The notes beneath the pieces were generated by a model. That model saw only the letters and a list, made by a program, of their open reading frames with translations. It did no database searches and was not told the origin of the DNA. Position numbers and translations under genes: made by a program. Below, piece after piece: positions 20,312 through 31,272 of a DNA stretch of 64,000 nt (the stretch's first letter is position 1; every line of letters begins with the position of its first letter). The stretch is taken from NCBI GenBank assembly GCA_951640165.1, contig OX621263.1, forward strand, positions 5,912,501 to 5,976,500, in the 5' to 3' direction. This DNA is from Pseudoips prasinana. Lineage: Eukaryota > Arthropoda > Insecta > Lepidoptera > Nolidae.

Positions 20312-20493
20312 AATTAAAAAGGTTCTCGAGTGGCGACCACGAACCCCAAGCATCAGCGTGGGCAGGCCCCCTACAAGATGGACCAATAATCTTGTGCTTG
20401 TGGAAGTCGCTGGATGCGGATAGCGTGGAGATCTTTGCGGAGGCCTTTGTCCAGCAGTGGGCGTCTTTTAGGGCTGATATAATAATAATGATG
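20312..20493 (+). repeat. LINE R-B 3' end with 9-bp target duplication
   Basis: GAGTGGCGACCACGAACC, TACAAGATGGACCAATAATC, then GGAGGCCTTTGTCCAGCAGT and a GATATAATAATAATGATG tail. Translated pieces resemble the RTE-like C-terminus (W-D-D-L-V ... EAFVQQW). ATAGATAAT flanks it at 20303-20311 and 20494-20502. Confidence 0.75.
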
Positions 20494-20639
20494 ATAGATA
20501 ATTACATCCAGACTCGGGATAAACAGACATGTTCATGCACACTTTGTTTCAAAGAGTATATATAACATGTGTTCTAAGACTTTGATTGTCGCTCGTGATA
20601 TGCCAGTTTTTTAATTATTTTATTTCTTTTGGAAGTAGA

Positions 20640-20955
20640 AAATATATTGTATTGCTTTAATGATAATAATTTGTGTTTGTTTTATTTTATTTTTTTTATT
20701 TTATCATTCATTTGTCCGTGATTTACTTGTAGTTGTATACTTAAGTTAATGTTCCGTGAAAGTCACTCGGCACCATCAGAATTACCAGCGCTAGAACGAT
20801 AAAATGTTCTAGCAAATGCTGAGGTGGTGCCCTTTCAGACTTGCACGGACAACAAGTGCCTTTGTTTTTCTTTTTATTTTATCTTTGGTTTTGATTGTTA
20901 TTTTAAATTTTAGTTGTCGTTGCAATGTTATCTGAATAAATCTTTTTCTTTCTTT
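20640..20955 (+). repeat. LINE 3' end with AATAAA and T/C-rich tail
   Basis: CCCTTTCAGACTTGCACGGA to ATCTGAATAAATC, followed by TTTTTCTTTCTTTC. It has LINE 3' UTR form, with no coding sequence. Confidence 0.55.
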
Positions 20956-21038
20956 CACACAAATATCTGTCTCGGGGGGGAATCGAACACACGACGTGTG
21001 GCGTGAAAAGCAAGTGCCAACCACGCCAACCGTGTTTA
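20956..21038 (-). repeat. Metulj-like SINE head
   Basis: Reverse strand CACGGTTGGCGTGGTTGGCA, box-B-like GTTCGATTCC and GAGACAGATATTTGTG. Confidence 0.7.
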
Positions 21039-21078
21039 TTTAATGAAGATTCAATTTGCATTGGCCTATTGCAGTCGA

Positions 21079-21101
21079 AATTTTTTTTTTTTTTTTTTTT
21101 T
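21079..21101. repeat. Poly(T) run
   Basis: About 23 consecutive T, possibly the tail of a reverse-oriented retroelement; its body is not identified. Confidence 0.6.
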
Positions 21102-21109
21102 TTCAAAGA

Positions 21110-21520
21110 AATATTTATTGACGTAGGGAATAAGTTAACATTTCCTTAATATAGGAGTATGTTTTTGTAATTTGACATTATTCTAAATAAGAACTTACAG
21201 CTAAACTAGGTTGAGCCTATACGTTTTTTTGTTTTTTTTTATAATAATAAGTTATTTTACATTTAGAAATACATACAAATTCTCTTATTTTTAATAAAAA
21301 TACAACAATGAAAATTTTATTTAAAATAGAGATTTCGTTGATGACTGTACTAGTATAAACTGTGTCACAGTCGGCAGCGTCTTACCTCTAAAATTGACTT
21401 TACTCAATAACCAAGTCCCAAAAAACTAAGATTAAAAACTAAAAATAAACAAACTATTAGCTAAGATTTGTGCTAAGAACATAAAACAAATACTATTATA
21501 AGGTATACATTACCTCAAAT
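21110..21520. other. No recognisable feature
   Basis: AT-rich sequence of about 400 bases without ORFs or repeat matches. Confidence 0.4.
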
Positions 21521-21523
21521 ACA

Positions 21524-21590
21524 CTGTGTGTGTGTATGTGTGTGTGTGTGTACGTGTGTTTTGTGTGTTTGTGTGTGTGTGTGTGTTTTA
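21524..21590. repeat. (GT)n microsatellite, imperfect
   Basis: GTGTGTGT runs interrupted by single changes. Confidence 0.9.
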
Positions 21591-21965
21591 AGCATTTACA
21601 ATTTTTTCTGTATCGATATAATTTAAGCGTAAGAGCCAGTCTCGTAAAACAATCTTGCATTTATAGGTCGAAAGTGTGTAGATGTTATTTACATCATTTG
21701 CGGCGTTGTACAATTTGTTACTAATTATATAGTATTGGTGTCGAGCGAGTGTAGTTCTGTGAGGGACCATTGTGCAGATTCTCGTTTTGATTCGTTTTAT
21801 TATTTGTTTAAAACCAATAGTTTTATGTTTATGGAGAACAGCGACAAGAATAAATATATAACTTAATACTGGAAAGGAGCCCGTTTTTTCCAGGAGTGGT
21901 TTGAAACAGTGGTTGTCATAGATAAGTCGACTACTACAGGTCTGACGGTGAACTTGTATCTCCAT
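21588..21965 (-). pseudogene. LINE reverse transcriptase, last 125 residues
   Basis: The reverse strand gives FPVLSYIFILVAVLHKHK, then RICTMVPHRTTLARHQYYI and SNKLYNAANDVNNIYTLSTY...VLRDWLLRLNYID. The order and the FN/YN-L..I....F...L..WL pattern match the end of the LINE at 1113-1310. No catalytic domain remains, so this is a 5'-truncated copy with an intact terminal frame. A diverged second fragment lies at 19600-19745. Confidence 0.75.
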
Positions 21966-22147
21966 AATATCTGATAAATAATTAATTTCTTATTCTATGT
22001 AATGTTTTTACACATTTCCCTGTGTAAAAAACAACTCTTATAAGTTTTTATTCTGTACTAAATGTGCATATATACGTTTCAAAATACGATTCAAGTTGAA
22101 ACGTATTCAACATTATACTATGAAATTCCGCGATGTCTTTATAAAGT

Positions 22148-22343
22148 ATAAAAATCCGGTCAAGTGCGAGTCGGGCCTTGCGTAATGTAGGGTTCTGTAG
22201 TTGCACAAAACAATAATGTGGGATAAAAACAGAGTCTTTTGTTTGTTTCTGAGCTTAGCTGCGGACAGACAGATGGACGTAAAAGGCGAAAATATAAAGA
22301 TTCCTTTTTTTGACTTTTGGATTTGACTACAGAACCCTAAGAA
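22148..22343 (-). mobile_element. CCGG/GGGTTCCG-ended repeat, short reverse copy
   Basis: Starts ATCCGGTCAAGTGCGAGTCG and ends TACAGAACCCTAAG, the reverse of the element at 13870-14203 with a different interior (CTGCGGACAGACAGATGGAC). Confidence 0.65.
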
Positions 22344-22344
22344 T

Positions 22345-23117
22345 TAATGAAACAGAAAAATAATAATGTCGATAACAGAGTATATAGCAGGACGAGGGCA
22401 CATTAGCCGCCGTGGGACGCTTTTGGAACGAATTAGCATATTTATACTAGAATTTATTGCAAGGAAAAAAGGATCGGGTGTGTAACGGCACTTAAGTATA
22501 AGGATGGGGAAAAGGCGATATAATGTATCGATAGAAGTTATCCAGACTAGCACAGTGGCCAGGCTTGAAAAATAGACGAGGGGTAGTCATGACAAGACAA
22601 GTGGCCAAGCGTGAAAAATCCTTGTATAAAAACAATAAATATTGCGCTCAGGGTCTTGGTTAGCAAGATTAGTTATATAGATATATCGAATAGTTTAAGC
22701 CCCAAACATAGAGATGTAATTTTAAACAACTATTTAATTATATAAGTATCAATTACAATTTAAAGCATCCCTATGTTTGGAGCTTAAAAATTGGAGGTTT
22801 AAATTAAAATGTATGTGGTTTTACAATCGTATTTTCCAAAAGCAAAATAAATCCCTACTTTTGTTCATAGTTAACTCATATTTATGTTTATATTCAGGTT
22901 ACTAGTAAGTACAGGTACTTGAGGTATTATCCTGGGGCGTGTGAAAAACACTTCCATAATTATGAGAACATGATAAGCGATCGGTTTCGGTAATCATGGC
23001 ATTAATGGCTCCCATGAGAACTTTTGCGACAATGCCGAACAGAAAGAAGAAAATATGACAGATCGTTTGTAGATTGTGACGATTTCGTATACCTTACTAA
23101 GTACAGTTAAACTTAAA
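22345..23117. other. No recognisable feature
   Basis: AT-rich. A short inverted pair (AAACATAGAGATGTAATTTT / CATCCCTATGTTTGG, 22703-22780) is visible, with no other structure. Confidence 0.35.
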
Positions 23118-23119
23118 TA

Positions 23120-23393
23120 CGTGGGAATTCAAATTACTTGTTTATTCCATAAAAAACCAAAGCTTGCTAATGGAACAGGTCAAGAAAATGAATATTTTAC
23201 TATTTGCTTATAATTGCTCATAGTGAAGAAACTGATATAATGGAGAAAGAATTGGCAAGCTGCCACTTCAGCTTGCCAATTCTTTCTCCATTTCTTTCTC
23301 CATAGTGAAATATTCATTTTTTAAACCTGTTCCATTAGCAAGCTCTCCTTTTTAGCAATAAACAAGTAATTTGAATTCCCACGTACGGGGCAC
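23120..23393. mobile_element. Foldback MITE, 274 bp, TA target
   Basis: Left CGTGGGAATTCAAATTACTT and its complement at the right, TA at 23118-23119 and 23394-23395. The arms continue inward (TTGCTAATGGAACAGGT) and the centre is a second hairpin of GGAGAAAGAATTGGCAAGCT. Confidence 0.85.
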
Positions 23394-23394
23394 A

Positions 23395-23612
23395 TAGCTC
23401 GTAGAACCTAAGGCCGTTGGGGCAGAAAGATCCCAAGTGGCGACTCTTAACTGGAGAACACAGCGTGGGCAGGCCCCTTAAAAGATGCATAGAAGGTCAT
23501 GTGAGAAAAGCGCGAAGCCGCTGGATGCTGGTAGCGCAAGACCGGCAATTGCGGAGATCTTCGGGCGAGGCGTTTGTCCAGCAGTGAATGTCTTTCGGCT
23601 GATATGGTGACT
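23395..23612 (+). repeat. LINE R-B 3' end
   Basis: GGCACATAGCTCGTAGAACC, AGTGGCGACTCTTAAC, GCAGGCCCCTTAAAAGATG and GGCGTTTGTCCAGCAGTG. Confidence 0.7.
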
Positions 23613-23824
23613 CATACTGGAGAAAATTTAAGGTGTAACATCTGTCCATGAAATCCAACAAGCAAGGAAACAGTTTTATAGTTATTTCTATGTTTGTCCG
23701 GCCTGACTACATACAAATAAACTTTAATTTTGTCAACGAATTATTTGTTAATCGTGATTGTTGATATGCATTATAGAAATAGATAGAGAGTGATGGCACA
23801 CGCAACGTTTCTTTCAGTCACAGT

Positions 23825-23993
23825 CACTGATACAGCGTACAGATTAGTAATTGAAGAATAGTTATGATATTTTTTTTTATCTCTGGTTACTTTAAGATGT
23901 GCGGAGCTGTGAGTTGAATGGTTTCAATTCAACTCTATATCCATATATCATAACTATTCTTCAATTACTAATCTGTACGCTGTATCAGTGATA
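23825..23993. repeat. Foldback, about 46-bp arms
   Basis: CACTGATACAGCGTACAGAT at 23827 and its complement ending at 23990, with the arms perfect through AGAATAGTTATGATAT. The loop contains a smaller hairpin (GAGTTGAATGG...CAATTCAACTC). No clear target duplication. Confidence 0.75.
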
Positions 23994-24127
23994 CAAAATA
24001 CGAATTGGAAATAACAGAATTAACTTATGCAAGATATCTAATAACTTAATACCATTTATATGAACAGTATTTTAACTCAATAACAGAGCACTATCTTTTA
24101 TTGAATATCCCTACCTAAATTATATTC

Positions 24128-24435
24128 TACATACATACACAGACTCCCGCCTGTTTCCCAGGGGTAGGCAGAGACAGCGGATTTTTATTTGTAACAATCT
24201 TTGCACACCTCATTCGCCTCGTTTACTGTCATTATATTCTTCATTCATGCTCGCCGCTTCAAGGTACTTCTGACCTGAACTTTCTTGAGAATGTCTTCGT
24301 TCAATTTGGTTAGAGAATTTTCTACGAGTTCTGCCCCTTCCGGTTGTACCATTCACACAGGCCAAGTATACTTCTCTTGTCAATCTTCCTTCATTCATCC
24401 TTGCCAATGCCCAAACCATCTCAGCATACCTTTAC
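24128..24435 (-). pseudogene. LINE R-A 3' coding end (RTE-like)
   Basis: The reverse strand encodes [39 protein letters not shown] and SMNEEYNDSKRGE, a diverged form of [18 protein letters not shown]...[13 protein letters not shown]...[12 protein letters not shown]. This is the C-terminus found after the RT in RTE/BovB-type LINEs (assignment from memory of the family pattern). Related copies: 29487, 59518, 60153 (-), 32075, 46519 (+) and the inverted copy at 38.6 kb. Confidence 0.7.
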
Positions 24436-24439
24436 ATGC

Positions 24440-24960
24440 TTAAATTCTGTAGTGTACTATCGATAATAATTTTAATAATCAAATATTGCATACATTTGGT
24501 ATAACTTGGCTTCTACAAGATAAGTTATAAGGGACAAGTAGACAAGAAGTATGATATTGATTAATACTACAGTTTACTGTAAAACGGTAGTATAAATCAA
24601 TATCAGAGAGCTATTAATCAGTGAATATTTCTCACTTACAGTCTGAGCTATCGATAAAATCATTTATCGTAACAAACACTTCACTATTAATCCTTTTAAC
24701 GTCATCATCACCACCCACTGCTACATTAGAGTTGCTATATAGCTATGTTAAATAACGTTAATTGATAGTGCTATTTGTTATTACAGTTGTTATATAGCTA
24801 TATTAAATAATGTTAATTGAAAACGCTTGTGCTACAGTTTATTCCTTGGGGCTTTTGTGTAGAGACATTTGTATGAAAATTATGCTAACGTGGAGTTTGT
24901 TGTTCACAAAAGGAGGCTATTGAATTATTTCTTTTAGCATTTCAATAAAATTATATTTTA
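24440..24960. other. No recognisable feature
   Basis: AT-rich. A 28-bp word containing GCTATATAGCTATGTTAAAT is repeated with changes near 24733 and 24788. Confidence 0.35.
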
Positions 24961-25297
24961 CTAGCTGTGCCCGGTGGTTTTACCCGCGTTAAACTTTATA
25001 AATTATCACAGCTCATCCCCCGTAGGTGATAGCGTGATAATATGTAGCCTATAATAATATGTTGACCCGACCTCTTAGCATGCAAAGTTTTAAGTAAATC
25101 CATGCAGTATTTTTTGAGTTTAGCCCGGACATACATATATACAGACAAAAATAAACATACGTAGGTATACAGACAAAAATTCTAAAAACTATTTTTTTTG
25201 GCTTCGATATATATAGAAGATCACACCCCAAGTATCCTTTAAAAAAAATATTCAAAGTACAGTTTTGACTTTCCTACGATTTTATTATATGTATAGA
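24961..25297 (-). mobile_element. Helitron, family 1, complete, reverse (337 bp)
   Basis: Plus strand starts CTAGCTGTGCCCGGTGG (3' end reversed) and finishes TTTTATTATATGTATAGA (5' TC reversed), with A before and T after. Confidence 0.9.
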
Positions 25298-25315
25298 TCA
25301 GTAATGTACAGAAGA

Positions 25316-25510
25316 TTGCTGTGTGGCTGACGGCATAGAATATGGCCACCCCTTCTCATCCCATGGGGGCGTAGAAGTCGACCCGAGGGAATATCTACCA
25401 GAGAACGGGCAGCAGTGTCTCTCTGTCTACTATGACCATCATACTATGATCGACAACCCGTCTGCCAAGCGTGCCAATTATGGCATATCCCTCCAAATGA
25501 TGGACACAAC
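25316..25510 (+). repeat. Repeat D
   Basis: TTGCTGTGTGGCTGACGGC, CAGAGAACGGGCAGCAGTG and GCCAATTATGGCATATCCC. A 68-codon ORF across it is a chance frame. Confidence 0.75.
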
Positions 25511-26069
25511 ACGAAAGAAAGAAAGATAGGCCGATAAAAGTGCCACCCCGTATCATCCCGTGGCTGTCTTAAAAGGCGACTAAAGGATACACCAGGTAGT
25601 CGATCAGCAGCGTCACCTGTTTACTATAGTCTTTTCGCCATGAGTTGCCTGACGCATACTACTTTAGACGAATAGAAAAATATTACCTTTCGTAAATTAC
25701 TAAGTAAATTATTGTAGTTATAATTAACTGCTAATAAATTAAGTAAATAAAATAAAAAACGTTGAACGGAACGTTGGCTAATAGAGATTGACACTACTCA
25801 TAGATTGACACGAATCCGATTCCATTTTCTCTGCCAACTGAATCAATATTATAAAATTCGATTATATTTCGTTAGGTCACGTCACTACAATTGTCAGACA
25901 AGAACTATCAGGGAACTCATCTTATGGCGAAAACACTATAGCTACCACCTAAGTGCGGTCGCCATCTCGCATGCCAAGCGCGGTGACTACGGCCAACCGC
26001 TTCTATGTTTTTTTTTAATAATAAGCAAGATGTAACGTAAATAGTGGACTTAATTATGTACATATGCAT
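25511..26069. other. No recognisable feature; possible decayed repeats
   Basis: A CCACCCCGTATCATCCCGTG stretch (25541) recalls repeat D, but the rest is not recognised. The ORF at 25805-26035 has no visible domain. Confidence 0.3.
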
Positions 26070-26280
26070 GTGATCCTATTATTCCTAAGAATGTATAATA
26101 AATGTATCTCTTCATAAAGCGTGGAGACCTGGTGTCCAGAAATACAGGCCTTGAGCCTAGTTTAGGCACCAGTCTCCCACAATATTATAATTTTTTACCT
26201 ATAACTAATACACCTTATAACAATGTATTCTGTAATATTGTGGTGAGAGAATAAAACATTATTATTATTATTTAAAAAAA
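26070..26280 (+). repeat. LINE 3' end with (ATT)n tail
   Basis: GAATAAAACATTATTATTAT closes a block containing GGTGTCCAGAAATACAGGCC. It has LINE 3' UTR form, without an ORF. Confidence 0.5.
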
Positions 26281-26298
26281 TAATTAAAAGAGTATAAA

Positions 26299-26655
26299 TC
26301 CTATTGATATTATAAACGTGAAAGTTTGTAAGTATAGATGGATGTTTGTTACTGTTTCACGTAAAAACTACTGAATGGATTTTAATGAAACTTTACAATA
26401 ATATAGATGAAACATCAGAATAACACATAGGCTACAATTTATAAAGATATTGCGTGAATTGTCCAAAATATGACGATAAGTGTGAAATAACTATGAAAAA
26501 ATCTACCATCTGCGAGTTGTCCAGCATGCACTGCCAAAACCGCTAGAGGTACACGTCCTACTAATATTATAAATGCGAAAGTTTGTGAGTATAGATATAT
26601 GGATGTATGTTTGTAACTCTTTTACGCCAAAACTACTTTAACGCGGGTGAAAGTT
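26299..26655 (+). mobile_element. Two partial Helitrons in tandem
   Basis: First piece: TCCTATTGATATTATAAACG, GTAAAAACTACTGAATGG and AACACATAGGCTACAATTT from 26299. Second piece: TCCTACTAATATTATAAATG from 26556 to TTTAACGCGGGTGAAAG. Neither keeps a proper 3' hairpin and CTAG-T end. Confidence 0.65.
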
Positions 26656-26691
26656 TGTCTATAAAACTGAAAAATGTACTACGTCACCAAT

Positions 26692-26915
26692 GGGCCGGCG
26701 TGGTTGGTAAATGCTTGCCTTTCAGGCCGCAGGTCGTGGGTTCGATTCCCACCCAGGACAGCTATTTGGGTGCATGAACATGTCTGTATGTCCCGAGAAA
26801 TGTATTTTTAAAAGAAAAGTAGTATATGTAGAATATCAGTTATCTGGTTTCCATAGTACAAGCTCTGCTTAGTTTGGGATCAGATGGCCGTGTGTGAATA
26901 ATGTCCCTGGATATT
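26692..26915 (+). repeat. Metulj-like SINE, complete reference copy
   Basis: Head GGGCCGGCGTGGTTGGTAAA; box B GGTTCGATTCC at 26739-26749; body ACATGTCTGTATGTCCCGAG; the TATCAGTTATCTGGTTTCC block; and tail GATCAGATGGCCGTGTGTGA. The head can fold as part of a tRNA-like RNA, as expected for a Pol III promoter. Confidence 0.88.
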
Positions 26916-27007
26916 TTTGTAAGAAGAAAATAATAAACACAAAAACATGTCCAATATAATTTTTAAGTCATTTCTATATACCTATATTAAATAATATAAT
27001 ATGTAGA

Positions 27008-27070
27008 TATATCCAATTGTACTACAGAATCCACGAAGCGCGATCCCGACTCGTATTAAACCGACTTTTA
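27008..27070 (+). repeat. Fragment of the CCGG/GGGTTCCG-ended repeat
   Basis: CTACAGAATCCACGAAGCGC and CCGACTCGTATTAAACCGAC resemble the 3' end of the element at 13870-14203. Confidence 0.5.
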
Positions 27071-27208
27071 TTTTTAATAAAAAGTCGTATGATGATACGC
27101 CTATGGAGATAGAAAAACAAGGTATATGGGTTATAGTGGTAAGAATTTCATTATAAAACCTGTTATCAATTAACACAGGGACAACATGAGTGAGACCTAC
27201 GCATTATA

Positions 27209-28680
27209 CAGGCTGGCCGAGAAGTTGACGTTTAAACGCAAAATGTAGGTACTTTATGATGAGGAGTATCCGATTTAACCCCATGATCATTCTACGATTT
27301 TGCGTAGTTTTCGAGATAATTTTTTTAATCATTTTTTTCGTAAATATCACCTAACATCAGTGTTCAATATTTTTCGTTATGTTGAACATTACTGGTTCAG
27401 TTTTTTTGTGATAACTAATAAGCATAGTTTAACCTAACACCCTAACACTCTTATTTAAAATAATTCCTTGATCCGCCGCTTAACCATGTCTCAGCTAAAC
27501 CCTGCTCAACCACTTAAACCCCGCTCAACTATTTCTTTATTTAAAAACCCTACTTAAAGGTTTCTCAGCTAAGTAACGTCATTTTATTTTACACTGTCAA
27601 CATTTCTGAGACTGGTATAGAGCTTGACCAAAATTAATCGACTAAATCGGATTATGTATCAAAACTTTATGATTTTTGCTCTATGGTAGACATGGAATGA
27701 TAGAATTATGATCGTAACAGTGCATTTTCAAGGACTATTGATTTTGACATTCACAAACAAACGTCAAACAAAACGTCAGCTGATACAAATAAAATCCGCC
27801 ATATTTGAGCAAGCTTTAAACCAGGGGCCGACGTGGTTTAAATTTTGACATGGCTCAACCGCGGGTTTTGTCAGTCTGATTTAAAAATGCTACTTAAATT
27901 TAAGCCGGCCGCTCAACCATGGTTTATCAAATTTTTCATTTAAAAACACGATTTAACTTTGACCCGCGGTTGAGCCATGTCAAAATTTAAACCACGTTGG
28001 CCCCTGGTTTAAAGCTTGCTCAAATATGGCGGATTTTATTTGTATCAGCTGACGTTTTGTTTGACGTTTGTTTGTGAATGGAGGTTTTATTGAAGTTACT
28101 AACCGTTTTAATTTTTAAATAAATACTGAATTCCAGTGGGAATCTTCTCACAAACTTCTAAATCCACCGAAGAAAATCAATAGTCCTTGAAAATGCACTG
28201 CTACGATCATAAATCTATCATTCCATGTCTACCATAGAGCAAAAATCATAAAGTTTTGATAAATCATTCGATTTAGTCGATTAATTTTGGTCAAGCTCTA
28301 TACCAGTCTAAGAAATGTTGACAGTGTAAAATAAAATGACGTTACTTAGCTGAGAAACCTTTAAGTAGGGTTTTTAAATAAAGAAATAGTTGAGCGGGGT
28401 TTAAATGGTTGAGCAAGGTTTAGCTGAGACATGGTTAAGCGGCGGATCAAGGAATTATTTTAAATAAGAGTGTAAAAGTATGGTTTATCTAGTCATTGCA
28501 GAACTGACTTGGAATTTATTCGAAAGTTCAAAATTAGGGTCTGAGCTCAGGACTCATACATTTTCAAAGTATCAAAAAAAAACGCTAAATCGAATTTTAC
28601 ATACATGGGGGTGATTCGGATACTCCTCATCATAAAATATCTAAATTTTGCGTTTGAACGTCAGCTCCTCGGTCAGCCTG
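27209..28680. mobile_element. Outer MITE (Tc1/mariner-like ends, TA target) split by an inner foldback
   Basis: Left CAGGCTGGCCGAGAAGTTGA and right complement ending GGTCAGCCTG, with TA at 27207-27208 and 28681-28682. The arms extend through CATAAA/TTTATGATGAGGAGTATCCG. About 445 bp belong to it; the rest is the element at 27446-28472. Confidence 0.85.
27446..28472. mobile_element. Inner 1,027-bp foldback element, TAA target
   Basis: CACTCTTATTTAAAATAATT at the left and the complement at the right, TAA on both sides (27443-27445, 28473-28475). The two arms pair over nearly the whole length. The centre (27860-27990) consists of short words GCTCAACC and GGTTGAGC around GCCGGCC. The right arm has about 90 extra bases (28078-28168) absent from the left. 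A TWA duplication suggests PIF/Harbinger. No ORF. Confidence 0.88.
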
Positions 28681-28844
28681 TATTATATTACTAGATGGAA
28701 CCACTTATATGATAATTTAAAGACTCCTATATGACTGATAATTCCAGATAAACTGGTAGAGAATCGATTTCAAGGTGAAAGATAACTAGTAGACACAACA
28801 TTAGCTATCAACTCATTATATAATCGGGCTTGTTGGCGAATGCT

Positions 28845-28938
28845 TGAGACCGCCAATTGTACATAAATTGAAACTATGTCTATACATCTAAATTTTATTC
28901 TGTGATGTGCAATAAAGTGTACTTATCTATCTATAGTC
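28845..28938 (+). repeat. LINE 3' end with (CTAT)n tail
   Basis: GTGATGTGCAATAAAGTGTA followed by CTTATCTATCTATAG. The reverse version is at 50.36 kb. Confidence 0.65.
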
Positions 28939-28939
28939 T

Positions 28940-29486
28940 AGTGCGGGTCACTGTCTCTCTGTCGGCATACTTTTGTTTATCTATACGTAGGCTTAAGGAC
29001 ATTGTATTCTTTGGAACGAAAATTTACAACAATAATTAAAATTGTAAACCATAGAAAAGTTGCACCATGGGTATGCACGACTATTGATGATTAAAAAAGA
29101 AGGACTGGTCTATTTTTTTTGTATTGAAGGATTTTGCTAGATTTGCTTTCAAAACAGCAAATTGTAGCCCAGTTCTTTTGTCCAAAAAAGAAATAAAATC
29201 ATCACAGATATTGCGCAACTTTACTAGTTTTCATTTTGTATTTTTTTTTTTTCAATTGTAGGTAGTTAAAAGAACTTGAACTTTATTTAGTTAACAGTAA
29301 GATTGTTTTTGTTATTACATATTAGGTATAATCAGGTAAATTTTCGTGTAATTGATCTGTAAATATTTATTTATCTTGAAAAGCGAAGTCAGTTCTTCAA
29401 AATATTGTTAACTTTTATAGATATAAGTAAGTGAATAATGTATTATTCTTTTTGAGAAATAAAAATTCTTCAACCATATTATACAT
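28940..29486. other. No recognisable feature
   Basis: AT-rich sequence of about 550 bases with homopolymer T runs. Confidence 0.4.
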
Positions 29487-29580
29487 ACATATATATGCTC
29501 ACGCCTGGTTTCCAGAGGGGTAGGCAGAGACAACGGATTTCCATTTGTCACGATCTTTTGGACAAAAAAAGAATCACGTA
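29487..29580 (-). repeat. LINE R-A 3' end fragment
   Basis: CACGCCTGGTTTCCAGAGG, GGTAGGCAGAGACAACGG and TTGTCACGATCTTT, the extreme 3' end of the R-A LINE (plus strand view). Confidence 0.7.
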
Positions 29581-29589
29581 GTCCAATCA

Positions 29590-29765
29590 CTACCTAATCG
29601 TATGGACAGGGGTTACCCTAATCGTATGGGCAGTTGTTAGCAGCCCAGTAGGCCTCTGACATGGCTACAATCGGGACCGACAGCTTAACGTGTCCTCCGA
29701 AGCACATGTCCCGCGCAGTTGGCTAGTCTCCATTGAGACTGGCCGCCGCAGCCCTGGCTAAAATC
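29590..29765 (-). repeat. 5S-SINE-like body, rearranged
   Basis: GGTTACCCTAATCGTATGGG, AGCAGCCCAGTAGGCCTCTG and GGGACCGACAGCTTAACG match the SINE body at 31.1 kb in reverse. The 5S-like head is replaced by other sequence. Confidence 0.55.
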
Positions 29766-29984
29766 CGGCAAGAAGGACATAATCTGTTTTGAAATTATGA
29801 TCTAGATATTATGATATAGACTTTGTGATCATTCTATTTTATTTTATCGCTTAGATTGCCGAGGAACCACAAAATTAGGTGTACTAAATTCTCTACATAC
29901 AAAATTTAAATGATGTTCTTTATAAACTAAGTGTAAGCTTTTTATTTAGTTTCGTAATAAAATAATTTGATAACAAAAAACAAA

Positions 29985-30077
29985 TGCTTGTCCTTTACGC
30001 CACAGGTCGTGGGTTTTTGATTCCCACCCAGGACAGATATTTGTGCGCATGAACATGTCTGTTTGTCCTGAGTCTGG
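29985..30077 (+). repeat. Metulj-like SINE head
   Basis: GCCACAGGTCGTGGGTTTTT, ATTCCCACCCAGGACAG and GTCCTGAGTCTGGGTATAAT. Box B is broken by inserted T's. Confidence 0.7.
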
Positions 30078-30079
30078 GT

Positions 30080-30796
<717 letters not shown>

Positions 30797-31047
30797 ATTA
30801 GTTTCAAGTTTCTTTACTGCACTCATGTGTAATAGTTTTAGATGTTTTCGCTTACAATAGGTATCAACATGAACCCTGTTAGCGCGTAGCAATATAGCTT
30901 TATGAAATAAAAAGCCTTTATTTCTTACAGAATAAACAAAATTAAAACGAACTATCTTATATGGTAAATTTACTCTGCAAGAACCTCTCTGCAGGTAAGC
31001 AATATAGCTTTACAGCTTTATAATTATTACATAATATTATTATAAAC

Positions 31048-31272
31048 ACAAAAAGAGGCGCTCATAGCTAAGCAACTAGGCTCACGGTCAGGCCATAGAT
31101 GGGTGACCGCCAAAGTGGTTTAATTTCTAAGCGTCTCCGTGCTTCGGAGGGCACGTTAAGCGTTCGGTCCCGGTTGTAGCCACTAGGCAATAGTCGTTAA
31201 GCCATGTCAGAGGCCTGCTGGGCGGCTTGAACAACTCTGACACCAGGGTTACCACTGCCCATACGATAAGTA
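31048..31272 (+). repeat. 5S rRNA-headed SINE
   Basis: CTAAGCAACTAGGCTCACGG, CATAGATGGGTGACCGCC, TCTAAGCGTCTCCGTGC, CGGTCCCGGTTGTAGC and CCATACGATAAGTAAGTAAG as the tail. The GTAA-type tail marks the 3' end. Confidence 0.8.

Larger units (their letters stand above)
19750..20555 (-). repeat. Metulj-like SINE split by a Helitron and a LINE fragment
   Basis: Three pieces in order make one reverse SINE. 19750-19828 is the tail to CCAGATAACTGATA. 20266-20311 is TACTACATATACTACTTGTC to ATAGATAAT. 20494-20555 is ATAGATAATTACATCCAGAC to CATGTTCATGCACAC. The Helitron 19829-20265 and the RTE-like end 20312-20493 fill the gaps. The tRNA head is missing on the right. Confidence 0.85.

Noticed and set aside
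26739..26749. True tRNA gene from the GGTTCGATTCC B box
   Set aside because: The head is followed by the shared SINE body and tail and recurs many times; no full cloverleaf or discriminator end is present.
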